Source of the DNA: Zygaena filipendulae
Lineage: Eukaryota; Arthropoda; Insecta; Lepidoptera; Zygaenidae
Direction: 5' to 3'
DNA: 64,000 bases
Assembly: GCA_907165275.2 (NCBI GenBank)
Contig: OU015659.1
Span: 4,320,501 to 4,384,500, forward strand
Under the pieces are notes generated by a model, which saw nothing but the letters and a program-made list of their open reading frames with translations, did not search any database and was not told the DNA's origin. The position numbers and the translations under genes were made by a program. Positions 10,201 to 21,695 of the stretch are shown piece after piece (position 1 is the first letter of the stretch; each line of letters begins with the position of its first letter).

Positions 10201-13200
10201 TTTTTGAGCAACTGTATTAAAAAAAAAATCCAAATTTTTTATCTTTCTGTCCGTGTACAATCTACATCCATACCTCATAGAGATGTATTTCTTTTGAAGA
10301 CCACTTGTCGTAGGGGTACACGTCGAGGTAGTTCCTGGCGGTGATGGCGAGCCCGCTCGCGGTGAACCTCTCCCCGGCCAGCTCGACCAGCGCCGTCGTC
10401 TCCTGGCCCTGCGCGTCCCGCGAGCAGCACGCGAGGAAAGAGCGCACTATGAACTCGTACAGCCGCTTCTCGTCGCCCGATAGATCTGACAAACATTCAA
10501 TACCACTCTAGCTAGGCTGTCTGCCATGTTTCACCCGCATTAATTTCGGAGCTCCCGCAGGAATTCCGGAATAAAAAGTGCCCTATGTCCTTTTCTGTAC
10601 CCCTGACAACGTGTATGCAAGATTTCATAACGATCGGTTGCGTAGTTACCGCGTGAAAGCGTAACAAACAAACAAATTAGCTTAGCACATTCGCATATTT
10701 TATAAGGGAGTGCAAATCGGATATTTTGCGAATCAGACTTCTGACATCTAAAGGACATTTTGCGAATCAGACTTCTAACATCTAAAGGACATTTTGCGAA
10801 TCGACTTCTGGTATCTAAAGGACATTTTGCCAATCGGACTTCTGGGATCTAAAGGACATTTTGCGAATCGGACTTCTGGGATCTAAAGGACATTTTGCGA
10901 ATCGAACTTCTTGAATCTAAAGGACATTTTAAGAATCGGACTTCTTGCGTCTACAGGACATTTTAGCCCAGACCGCTTACACTAACAATACATCTAGGGC
11001 GTCTCATGCCTGCCTTCGCCTTGAAACTATGTAACTGTGTACAAACTATACAGATCTTACTGTTCGTGTACTTAGTGGGGTGTATGGGCGGATGGGCCTG
11101 GTCGGACTTGGTCCCCTGGCGCGGCGTGGGCCCGCCCTGGTCCAGCACGCGCTGCGCGAAGGCGCCCCACGCCGCGTCGCCCACCTGCTGGCGCACCAGC
11201 TCCGTCAGGTTCATCTCCTTGGGGAACTCGTTGGTCTCGGTGCGCGGGTAACTGATGAATCCCTGTGTATACAACTTTTCCGCCAACTTCATCGTTTCCT
11301 TGGCGTTTATTTTCAATTTGCGCGATGCAGATTTCTCTAGTTCCTGAAAGTGTTATGTAAATTACCTAATTACCTATTGTCAATCTGTCATCATACTAAT
11401 ATTTACATATTACTAGCTGTCCCCCGTGATTTCATCCGCGGTAATTTCGGAGTTCCCGCGGTAATTCCGGGATAAAAACTATGCTACCTTTTAAGTTGAA
11501 GAGTTGGCTTCATTTGTATGGACCGGTGACAACCGGGCTGGTATTATTGGCTATTATTTGGCTGTGCAGTGTATAGAGATACTCACGACTGTATCCAATG
11601 GAAGGGGTCTCCACTTGGACTTGGGTTTCGTCTTGACATCGAGCACCTTCGCCTGGGGGCTCTCGGTACAAATATCGTGCAGCACTCGACACGCGTCGCG
11701 ATCGAACAAACGCACTCTCTCCCACGTGAAGTCTACACTTAAATCATTCATTGTATGATTCACTGTAAACAATAGAGCCATTATAATTACGAATTTACTA
11801 TAATATATATCTATCTATACACTATTATAATATAAAGAGGTAAAGTTTGTAATGTTGGGCGTAATTTCGGGAACTACTGATATGATTCCGAAAATCTTTC
11901 ACTGATAGAATGCTATACCTACAGGATGACTATTTTTATCTCAGAACAGAGAGTAACCGCGCGAATTTCGAAATTGTCGCAGATGAAATTCACCAGCTAG
12001 TACAGTTTAGGATACCGCGGTAGTATACTTATCCGGAGGGCCCCCATCCAATCCGGTCTTTTCTGATCTATCAGTATGGCAAAGTAAAACATCGTGCGGT
12101 ATTGGCGAATATACGATAATATACGAATTTAAAACAATTCTGTAGTGTGCGTGAGGTCTGTTTGAGCTCACATATTGGACTATTTCCAACATACCCTCGG
12201 CGTTAGGGTAGATCTGTCCCCCGAGTCACACTCATTGTAGTATTCGTTGTTGTATTTCTCTTTTCATTATTTGTAAGAAACAAGGATAACACGAAACTTC
12301 GGCGTTAGATATCAGCGATGTAACCCAGGAGTATGAAACACTTATATCTTAAGTTATAAGTATAAATATGTAGATATATATCATTTTTTATTCATGTAAA
12401 TTTTATTTTATAAAGATTCAAATTACCTTTTATCTTCCAAAATGGTTCTACAACAAAATTTTCCACAGCCCTGTATCTCTCCACTACAAATCCCAAAGTT
12501 GGGAACTGACAAGAACCATAGCTGACTAGACTATCTGCTAGCTTAGTAGGAAACACTTTTTGAAGGCGTAAAGTTTGGAACCTAGTGAAGGCAGCACCTA
12601 CATGAAAAACATAAATACAATATGCAATATTGTAAAACTATAAGGAATTATTTATTGCCCTTGACCACGACACAAAAAACTTTTCATAGAATTTTCGACC
12701 AGCTATTATAAACTGTGCTGGGCCTCCACAATATTTGGACAGTATTACACAACATAGTGTGGTTACTGTGACTGATTAGTCGTAAAACTAATTATTTGTC
12801 TGGGTACTCATAGTTAAAGCAAGCTCTGCTTAATTTGGGTTGAAAGTATCACTTAGATAGGTACTTTTTTTGGAAATACAAATTTATGATACATCAAAAA
12901 CACCTGGACTTAGACAGGTTGAATACCAATTATCACCACATTAATTAATGTTTAACCTGAATCTGATGTGAGGATCAAATTGGCGAAACTGGTGTTAACT
13001 GGTTAGTTAAACATAGTATTATATTATGTGGTTCAACACTACATCAACAATGCTATCAAATAATACTCAATGTGGTTGGTGATTATCGTTCAAAACAGAT
13101 ATTGCAGTTTGAATTAAATTTTTTGTGTATTATAAGATTTTGCAACAAATTTTTGGAAAGCTAGATAATAAATTTAAGACCTATTCTTAAATCTAATTCT

Positions 13201-14975
13201 TGTCTCACATCCACGGCATCACTGATATTTTTATTGGGTTGCTGGAGGTTCTGCAGTGCCCTGTGTACTGAGACCGCTGTGATCTCAGAAAACTTGGCAC
13301 GATACACTTTCAGGTTACTTTTTATTGCTGTGCACACCTGGATAATCTCAAACCCGATATTCTCCCCTTCTCTATCACAATCGGTCCATATTATTAATCC
13401 TTGACAACCTCTTACTTCTCGCTCTAATGTTCTCTGAAATATAATAATAATAATAACTTTTATTTAGGACCAAACATCCATATTATAGTGTAAGTAGATA
13501 ACAATTATTCTTAAAAAAAATATTATCATTTTTTACTTGTTTATACCTTTAATTTTTTTTAAGAATGTTTAAGATCATTAATTTTGGTCTGTAGATTATA
13601 TGCAAAAATAAATATAGATTAGTGTCTCTCTCCATTCTTCCTTAGCAAATAAGAAATAAGAGAAACAACATTTGGAAGAAAATTAAACTTAGTGGTGATT
13701 GTTTGTGACTCTATGTCTTATTACAATAGCTTGTAATTAGTGAGAAATCCTGTAGGTACAGATTGATAAAATATTGTCCATAAAGGTTTCACAAATTACA
13801 TTCACTGTGTTTCATTGTATATTTTTAAATTGTGGCTCAGGTGGTCACTAGCTCTGTAAATCCTGTTCTCAGGTTTGATTTCCAATAGGGGTAAACTTTG
13901 TGCAATGAACATAGGGCTCTACTTTCTTTAAGTGTATACATAGAAAAATTTTAGAAATTAGAGATAGAATTAGAAATATGTACCAGAGATGTTGCGAATA
14001 CTCATACCCGCATCTGCAAATGTGGAGCTTCCCCATCGATTTGTACATCTGCACCCGCATCCGCAATAATCAATGAGGTTGTTCATCCAGATGTGAATGT
14101 AATACAAGTTGCAACAAGAAAGAAATTGGGCCGGGCCGGCGAATGGAAATGAGTAAGTGAAGTCATTAAAAAAAATAAGAGCATTATTTTTAATACTAAT
14201 TTTCATTAATAAAAATGTTAATAATTAAATAATTACTTTATCATTGTTTTAATTCTTCATTCATATACAATACTTTTCTAGGATCTTAAACATCCACACC
14301 TGAATCCACATCGCAGATGTGAAAAAATCGGCATTCGCAACATCCTTGATATTGTACCACATCATGTTTACATGGTATCTTTTATCACTTTAAAATCTTG
14401 TAGCTTAGTGTGGGATCAAGTAGATTTGTGTGTGTGTTATTAATTACATGAACATTAATCACCTTTATTTTCTCATAGTTTTCAGGGCAATATTTAAAAA
14501 CTGGCGCATCAAACAGTGTTAAGGGGTTACAAGATTGCCAGCTCTTGTATGTTCCAACAAATTCCAAAGCTAAAAGATGGCCTGATACTGAAGTCATAAC
14601 CATTTCACATTTCTGACCTAAAACTTCAGCTTCAAACTCATAGATTTTGTTGTACTGTGAGAACCCTTCACGCTAGAAAAAGCCAAGGTGTTGAACTAAC
14701 ATTTGTCTAATGCAGAACCATTGAAGTAAAAGCCTCAGTTGAGTTTGCCACAATTATTTATTTACATTTACACATACCCTTCGCGATGTCCCACGAGACA
14801 AATGTGCTGCAATATTTTTAGCAGCATCGTTTTTCTCGGCAACATTCAAATATTTCATAATATCAGCTTTTCGTCTCAAGAAAGTGAAAATAGATATCTT
14901 TTTACAATGGAAAAATGTTTTACATGGGATGAATGTTTGCAAAAGGTTATGTCTAGAGCGAAACAAAGCTCTCAT
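4217..14975 (-). CDS. TOP3A: DNA topoisomerase 3-alpha, 15 exons
   Basis: Exons on the minus strand: 14975-14778, 14672-14463, 13433-13181, 12597-12427, 11762-11587, 11343-11061, 10485-10274, 8804-8693, 8390-8155, 7535-7397, 6865-6702, 6591-6030, 5550-5271, 5030-4915, 4413-4217. All joins are GT-AG and in phase, giving 1102 aa (human TOP3A is about 1001). It is a type IA topoisomerase: a Toprim domain with VAEKNDAAKN and the DCDREGEN acidic cluster, and the catalytic Tyr at about residue 368 in SYPRTETN. C-terminally there is a CPKC zinc finger, CIGGC, two GRF-type fingers (CNCRLPAKR begins the second) and a CCHC knuckle (CTLCRQEGHNRGRC). In other animals it acts with BLM and RMI in decatenation and Holliday-junction dissolution, and in mtDNA separation. 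Residues 1-39 form a basic mitochondrial-type leader; Met40 (14858-14856) could start a nuclear form. The gene is divergent to MRM2. Confidence 0.96.
5825..6013 (+). mobile_element. Complete Helitron-like element in a TOP3A intron
   Basis: It starts TCTATACTAATATTATAAA, ends with a CCGCGGATGAAACCGTAGGG hairpin and CTAG, and is flanked by A and T. At 189 bp it is a clean short copy. Its end lies about 16 bp from the end of TOP3A exon 12, close to the splice donor. A degraded relative precedes it at about 5640-5818. Confidence 0.85.
6183..6330 (-). repeat. 21-bp coding repeat in TOP3A exon 12
   Basis: Six to seven tandem copies of a 21-bp unit encode PPPRQ(S/N)A on the minus strand, between the CIGGC finger and the first GRF finger. 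The human protein has only a short linker in this position. Confidence 0.9.
8094..8149 (+). repeat. Fragment of a dispersed repeat ending TTTGCCTT...GGGGTA
   Basis: The string TTGGCTGTATGGAC, then TTTCCTTTGCCTT, a G run and an A tract, matches the ends of the longer copies at 16763-17131 and 38678-39031. It abuts the splice donor after TOP3A exon 9 (8155). Confidence 0.55.
8440..8655. repeat. Palindromic MITE copy, 'CTCAGAGTCGTTTTAAT' family, decayed
   Basis: It carries CTCAGAGACGTTCATTAAA on the left and AAGTAATCATTAAAATGACTCTGAGG on the right. It lies in the TOP3A intron between exons 8 and 9. Confidence 0.5.
9430..9760. repeat. Unclassified repeat with many AAAATGGCGGC motifs
   Basis: A GC-richer block in the TOP3A intron between exons 7 and 8 carries at least six ATGGCGG/ATGGCCGCC cores (from about 9434 to 9712) on both strands. 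The 126-aa open frame across it (9502-9882) has no recognisable family. The motif resembles the YY1/Pho core, but here it is most likely part of a mobile repeat. Confidence 0.4.
9806..9916. repeat. Hairpin-forming inverted repeat (MITE-like)
   Basis: GTGCGGAAAGCCTGTCATTGC on the left is mirrored by GCAATGACGGTTCCGCAC on the right, with GTTCCGAC/GTCGGAAC arms inside. It is non-coding. Confidence 0.6.
10512..10705 (-). mobile_element. Helitron-like fragment in a TOP3A intron
   Basis: It carries the family body TTTCACCCGCATTAATTTCGG, the AATTCCGGAATAAAAAGT stretch, CTGACAACGTGTATGCA and GTGAAAGCGTAACAAACAAAC. The CTAG end is not well preserved. Confidence 0.6.
10728..10963. repeat. 34-bp minisatellite, seven copies
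   Basis: The unit is GCGAATCGGACTTCTGGGATC followed by TAAAGGACATTTT, repeated head to tail seven times with small differences. One copy is 33 bp. It lies in the TOP3A intron between exons 6 and 7. There are no unique spacers and no associated genes, so it is not a CRISPR array. Confidence 0.92.
11413..11505 (-). mobile_element. Helitron-like 3' end fragment
   Basis: It starts with CTAG at 11413, followed by GCTGTCCCCCGTGATTTCATC, then GAGTTCCCGCGGTAATTCC and GGGATAAAAACTATGC. It is truncated before the usual 5' terminus. Confidence 0.6.
11814..12000 (+). mobile_element. Complete Helitron-like element in a TOP3A intron
   Basis: It starts TCTATACACTATTATAATATAAAG and ends with a GC-rich arm and CTAG (11997-12000). 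It is flanked by A and T. At 187 bp it is similar in size and layout to the copy at 5825-6013. Confidence 0.75.
13833..13920 (+). repeat. tRNA-derived SINE-like fragment in a TOP3A intron
   Basis: It has an A-box-like GTGGCTCAGGTGG and a B-box-like GGTTTGATTTCC about 40 bp later, followed by TAGGGGTAAACTTTGTG. It is degenerate and not a tRNA gene. Confidence 0.45.
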
Positions 14976-15123
14976 AATATTTCTTTTAAAATAACCAACA
15001 AAGCATTATAATTTATCGAATTTATGCACAGAAGATAGGATAAATTATTTCAGACAAATTAAAATTAATAACGTTAAGTTTTATTGTGGGTTTTTTTTTT
15101 TTCTTATAAAAATTGATAAAAAC

Positions 15124-16698
15124 TAGGGATGTGAAAAAATAATCTATTATTAAAATAATCGATTAAAAATCGATTTTTTTATAATCTTTCAATCGATTTT
15201 TATACCGGAATTCCCATGGGAAGTCCGAAACTAACGCGGGTGAATTTGCATTGAATTTGCATACTATACTTTATAAGGGTTACAGAAAACTATTTTGGGT
15301 ATTCTTATCCCATAATTCCCGCGGGATCTCCGAAATTAACGCGGGTGAAACCACAGGGAACAGTTTGTACCTATAATAGTAAATTATTTTAGTTACAAAC
15401 TGTCTTATCTCCTTATTTCCTGAACTACAGCTTGAACTTAACAGAATCTTCAAGACGGTATTATAACGTTTCGGATTATTCCAGATAATTTTCAAACATT
15501 TCAGAATATTTTCGATTAGCGGTATACACGAACAAAACACTGCACTGACTTTTAAAATTAAGATAGAATTATTTATTAATATTAATAATATTCTCGACAC
15601 TCAGAAAAATCATGCCTAAAGCGTGTGGCGCTAGGGGTAAAGAAGGATGGCCAGATCGGACTCGATACGAAACAATGGTGTCCATATATGATATATATAT
15701 GAAAAAAATCCTTATTTTTTAAGATTTTAAAACACACAAAAAATATCTCTATAAGTAGCCACAAAAAAAAGATATTAATTTATTTTTGTTTTTGTAACTT
15801 CTACGACATCATGTATGTGGTTTCAGAACGCACCTATTGACGATTCATTTCGCGTATGACATGACTTAGTATTCAAAGACTATAATTATTCACGTTTTTT
15901 TAATAGTTTTACTAGATAATTATGTAGGCATCAAATCAACAACTGTGTGTGCGTTCTTGTCATAAAAAAAAATTATTTAGGTTCATAGTAAGTATAAGCA
16001 TTTTGTTCAATTGCGTACATCGGAACGTCATTTGTCTTTGACAAGTTACTAAATCTGTGGTCATCGAACCGCGCCAGTGATTGTCATTTCATTAATCATT
16101 AATATTTGATTTGATTGGCAATTGACATGACACCCGGCAATCACGCATTTTAATCGCTTTACTTGTTGTTCTATTTTGAATTTCCTTTGTCGTTTTTACC
16201 TAGGCATTTTTTACGGACTGATAACTAACATTTGTGACTACATTATTTCTATGCTAACTACACTTTTAGGTCGGGTAAAATGTAGTTGTTGATTCTAACC
16301 TCAAATGTATTGTGGATTTTACGATGTTATTTTAAAAAATTGTGGCTATTTAGATATGATTTTTAAACGGGATGGTATTTACAACATAAAAACAAATCAA
16401 TCTAACTATAGTTTATTTTGGGACATGAAAAATAAAAGTCAAGTCCAGCTCCTATAGAAATTTTGCCATTGTTCATATTTAAATTTTTATTTGATTTCTA
16501 TTTTCATAAATTGTTAAAATTATTCTCAAAGTTTTATTACTAAAAGCATGCAGATTTTCATTATAAAAAAATAGATTTTTTATTAAAAAACGATTTTTTT
16601 CCTCATTTAAATCGATTAATCAAAAACCGATTATTTTTAAAGAGAGAAAAATCGATTAAAATAAAAATCGATTTTTTTCTCTCAATGTCACATCCCTA
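15124..16698. mobile_element. hAT-like non-autonomous element, about 1.6 kb
   Basis: Ends TAGGGATGTGA (15124) and TCACATCCCTA (16698) are inverted. The 8-bp flanks ATAAAAAC and ATATAAAC agree at seven of eight positions, like an aged hAT target duplication. ATCGATTTTT motifs cluster just inside both ends (15150-15200 and 16570-16680). A Helitron end fragment at about 15200-15370 is nested inside. No hAT transposase is visible. Confidence 0.6.
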
Positions 16699-16762
16699 AT
16701 ATAAACGTTTATTTTACTCTTTGGTCTGCGCGTTATAAGAAAAAAAAAACTCCCGGACTTTT

Positions 16763-17131
16763 GGCGGGATTTTTAGCAGAAAGGACGTCAGTTTTATTTC
16801 TTTGTTTTGCAAATTAGTTTCGTGATTAATATGGTGGATTTTGCATAATAGTGATCCAAGTGATGAACGGTGTGCGGAAACAGTGAAATAAGATGGAATA
16901 GGGCGTTCATCGGGAGGATTTCGTTTTACTAAACAACTTCCACAGAGCGTCCTATTAAGGTTTAACTGTGAAGATTTGCTGCCAAAAGTTCCGGTAAAGC
17001 ATCGAAATGCATCTCTGATCTCACCAAGGCATTTCAATGTAAATAACTTCAGAAGAAGAAAAATACCACTGAATTGGCTGTATGAACTAAGTCCAGTTCC
17101 TTTGCCTTTCCCATTGGAGTAAATTTTACAA
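16763..17131. repeat. Dispersed repeat, copy A (pair of 38678-39031)
   Basis: It begins GCGGGATTTTTAGCAGAAAGGAC and ends in ATTGGCTGTATG, CCTTTGCCTT, GGAGTAAA and an A tract. The copy at 38678-39031 matches over most of its length, and the tail alone recurs at 8094-8149. The family is unknown. The A-rich end suggests retroposition. Confidence 0.7.
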
Positions 17132-17252
17132 AAAAAAAAAAATTGCTCAGCACTGGAAAAGGCGACACCGGAACGAGACACGACACGAGATTGTACGACA
17201 CCGGATTTCATGGCCTAGCCGGCTTCATGCTCCGTTTAGAAGTATTCAATAT

Positions 17253-17511
17253 AGCTAGGGAGCTGGTGGCAATTTAGGCATATAATTTCATCGTCGTTGA
17301 TTGGTATGAAGAATGGTAGAAAAATAAGCTGAGATGCTGAATTAAGAAAAACTCCCACCATTCTAACTTCTGCCAGAAAAATAAAAAAAAAACTCAGAGC
17401 TACCTGAGCTCGCTACCTATTTTTTCTAGTTAATATAAGTCCAGACTACATTACGTCTTGGTATCAACGACGATGAAATCATATACCTAAATTGCCACCA
17501 GCTCCGTAGCT
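17253..17511. repeat. MITE with about 49-bp terminal inverted repeats
   Basis: The left arm AGCTAGGGAGCTGGTGGCAA runs to TCGTCGTTGAT at 17301. It is mirrored, with a few mismatches, by ATCAACGACGATGAAATC to GGAGCTGGTGGC-complement at 17463-17511. It has no coding capacity. Confidence 0.75.
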
Positions 17512-17618
17512 AATATGTATAATACAGGTAGTTTTTAGTAATTAATGTCTCAAAATATGATGGAAATTCAAATAACAATTAGTCCAAGTTTGATATTTAC
17601 TAACGTAATTATTAATTA

Positions 17619-17810
17619 CTAGCTGTGCCCCACGGTTTCACCCGCGCCCCGCGGTAATTTCGGAGTTCCCGCGTCAATTCCGGGATTAAAAGTACCCTCT
17701 GTACCCCCTGACAACGTGCATGCCAAATTTCATCCAAATCCGTTCAGCCATCCAAACATCCACACTTTCACACCTTCACTTTCAACTTTCACTTTCATGA
17801 ATTGTTACAA
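17619..17810 (-). mobile_element. Helitron-like fragment
   Basis: CTAG at 17619-17622 is followed by CTGTGCCCCACGGTTTCACC, GGAGTTCCCGCGTCAATTCC and CTGACAACGTGCATGCC. The 5' terminus is lost in a TTTCACTTTCA-rich stretch. Confidence 0.6.
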
Positions 17811-18239
17811 TTTGTTATATCCTTTTATGTACATAATACATCGGGGTGTAGTGGCCACATGACACATCTAAGAATTGATCAAATAATTAATATTACCTTG
17901 ACTTTGTCTTTAGCGCATCGCCGGCCGCTACCGCGACATGCTTGCTATGCTCGCTTGGCTCGCGAGATCTGGTCATCAGTACGAACCTAACCTAATCAAG
18001 AATGTCGGGGTACACTACCTTGTAATCATATATTATAATGTGTATCATAATAAGTTCATGATGTGGCCCGACAGTAATTTTTTCATTACTTTTTACTTAG
18101 GTATTTCAATAAACAGATCTAACATAAAATACTTGTACCCTATTATTTGACAATAACTTGGCCCAGTATTTGGGTAAGTAACGTAAACGAGCCCAAAGAG
18201 CTAAGCGTGATTTCATCGACTAATAGGAGCACGAGTAGT

Positions 18240-18365
18240 GTCACCAATTCCGGTGCTGTACATTCCGGCGTCGTACAATCCAGTGCTGTACAAGTACATT
18301 CCGGCGTCGTACAATCCAGTGTCGCGCATTCCAGTGCTGTACATTCCGGTGCCGTACAATATCGT
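18240..18365. repeat. Short minisatellite of GTACATTCCGG / GTACAATCCAG units
   Basis: Repeated near-copies of a 12-18-bp phrase (TGCTGTACATTCCGG, CGTCGTACAATCCAG) lie just upstream of MRM2. A related phrase in inverse sense is at 17160-17210. The in-frame translation (HSGVVQSS repeats) is a by-product of the repeat. Confidence 0.6.
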
Positions 18366-18566
18366 GTTGTGTCAACATATGTTTAGTAACTAGTTAATTT
18401 GTGGTGTAGAGGCTATTTTGAATTTTCTTATTTGTTTACTTTCACAGAACATCGTTAAAAAATAATTTTACGATTAATCAAGATTTAACTTTTGATTTAA
18501 CTGTGTGCTCATTAAGTCATTATGCTAAGATTTGGACAGGTAATTTCGTTTTAAATAGGAAGTACG

Positions 18567-19599
<1,033 letters not shown>

Positions 19600-19867
19600 A
19601 GCTTACATTACTATTTCAGAAATTTTGTAAATATTTTACTTTAAGCCTAGTCTTCCAATGTAGTGTAGAATGTGAGTCTCTTGGTATTTTGAAATTTAAA
19701 AGACATCTATTTATTATTAATGATATTACTTTAAAATAGAGGTTGATGTTAAGTATTAATACCTATACGAAATTTTCTCACTCATAATTATTATGTGCAA
19801 ACAGTCAACTGGCAGAGCTTTGGTGTTTTTTTTTTTAATGCAATATTATTGACTTGATAATGATAAA

Positions 19868-19873
19868 AATAAA
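19868..19873 (+). terminator. Candidate MRM2 polyadenylation signal
   Basis: An AATAAA lies about 270 bp past the MRM2 stop codon. It is the first canonical hexamer I noted on that strand. Confidence 0.35.
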
Positions 19874-21059
19874 CTGCAGTAATGTATTTAACTATTAAGT
19901 GTCTATTTATATTGAATAAATAATAATGCAAAAGCATTATGTCTTACACTATTAATTGATTTATTATTCATAGACTTTTTTAAATCATCCTACCACATGA
20001 TCAGTTTTGTGGTACAGTGTTCGTCACCTGAAGTTTAATTTTTCCACTATGCTTTTGTCTAAACTTCTCGTTTTCTCTATTATAAAAGTGTAAAGTACTA
20101 AAATTAAAGAAGTTGAAGATACTTATTTCTTTTTATTTTTAGAATATTTCTCATATAATATGACACCATGTAATTGTAAAACCTTATTTTTTATATTCAC
20201 TGGCTTTTTTATAATTCTGAAGCCTGAAACTGTTGTGGTACTTGCACATCAGAAACCAGTATCATTGGTACAATTTGACTCTACCACCAATACACTGGCA
20301 AAAATAATGGTTTTCACAATTTATTTATGGTGACGTAATTTATTAAATATTTTGGTAATTTATACGATGTTCCAATATTTCCAATCAATTAACAAAATAC
20401 CTAAAGCAAATCAAAGTGCCAAACATAAGTTGTATTTTATTAAAATAATATAATAATTGAAATCTAGAATTGATAAAAAAATATCACATCCCCATATTAA
20501 AATAATAACTATTAGCTAGGGCGTACTAATATTGCACAGCACTTATGGACGTAAACTATTGATGTTATAATTTAACAATTTTTTTAATTTGTCTAGCATG
20601 ATAATAATTTGTATATGAATATTGAAATATAATTATGAAGAAATTGTGTTAGAGCACCAGATCAAGCAGAGCTTGTCCCTTATTTTTCTAAAAGTGGATT
20701 AACTTTAGCAACCAAATTACGCACGTCTGAACAATAATTTTAACGTCACGAAAACTTCAAGTGATTTACGACAAAATTTCTAAAAAAGATAGCTTATGTT
20801 CCAGTAGGCTCGGCGAGTGAAGACGAATGCACGGTCGAGTGCGCCAACTAGGCCAGTGAGTAAAAAAAATTAATTCACAAACAGTTGATGAGCTTTTCGT
20901 TGGTTCTTAAGGCGGAATACAAGCCCTTCGCCCACTGCCAGGAGATTTTTAGGTGTCGAATAGTTACAAACCTAAAATTCGTGACATTAAAGTTGAAATT
21001 ACAATGGCAATGGTCATAAATAGCAACAAACATTGTGTGAATATATAATTAAAGGACTT

Positions 21060-21165
21060 TACTGCACCGATGTACAAAGGCGGAAATAATGCCTGAGGCA
21101 TTCACTTTATTGGACAAATGTACAAAGGCGGACTTATTGCCTAAGGCATTCTCTACCAGTCAACA
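21060..21165. repeat. Two tandem copies of a LINE-tail-like phrase
   Basis: GTACAAAGGCGGAAATAATG + CCTGAGGCATTC and GTACAAAGGCGGACTTATTG + CCTAAGGCATTC lie about 50 bp apart. Similar wording (GGGCGGCCTTATTGC) occurs near 43530 beside a LINE 3' tail. Confidence 0.5.
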
Positions 21166-21695
21166 TTTTAATCATATATGTAACTATCACGATTTTTCAA
21201 CTTTAAAAGCATGACATTAAGATTACTATGCCGTGTTATATCTATGTATAATACCGTTACCTACTAAACCCTTGTTTTGAGTAATGCGTGAAAAATATTT
21301 AAACCGGTGTAACTTCAATCATAAAACCTATTGGATACTGGAAGGTAGATACCAAAAAATAGATTATGTAAAATACTTTCGAATGATTTGCTTGCCATAT
21401 TGTAAACATAATACCTATAATTTCATGACAAAACGTTTTTGCGTTTTAGGTAGGTAAGCATCAGTGTTTCTAAAAGCTTATGAATCATAAAATAAAAGGC
21501 CAACTATTCAAGATATCGAAAAACCGCAAATACAGATCGACACAGATTTTATTCTTTTTAATATATAACATTAAGTAAAAAATGTGCCAGATTTTGGATA
21601 ACGGCTTTTTAGTTATGCTACGGCAGTACTATTCGACACACCGATCCCCTGTCGTGCCGTCGGGGCCGGGCGTTAGCGTCGCATCGGGTCGCGCT

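Larger units (their letters stand above)
14976..18566. other. Spacer between divergent TOP3A and MRM2
   Basis: It should hold the 5' regions of both genes. About half is transposon: a hAT-like element (15124-16698), a dispersed repeat (16763-17131), a palindromic MITE (17253-17511), a Helitron fragment (17619 on) and a minisatellite (18240-18365). No promoter element could be assigned with confidence. Confidence 0.55.
19600..21695. other. Intergenic between MRM2 and the 4TM gene 3' end
   Basis: AT-rich and mostly featureless. It has a duplicated LINE-tail-like phrase at 21060-21165 and a TTTATT (AATAAA on the minus strand) near 21548 that may end the four-transmembrane gene. No supported gene. 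Confidence 0.5.

Noticed and set aside
10728..10963. Possible CRISPR-like array
   Set aside because: The units abut with no unique spacers, and the host is eukaryotic. It is a minisatellite in an intron.
16714..17211. 165-aa minus-strand open frame
   Set aside because: It coincides with a dispersed repeat whose second copy (38678-39031) does not keep the frame.
18147..18386. 79-aa frame with HSGVVQSS repeats
   Set aside because: The repeats come from a minisatellite upstream of MRM2. There is no signal peptide or related protein.
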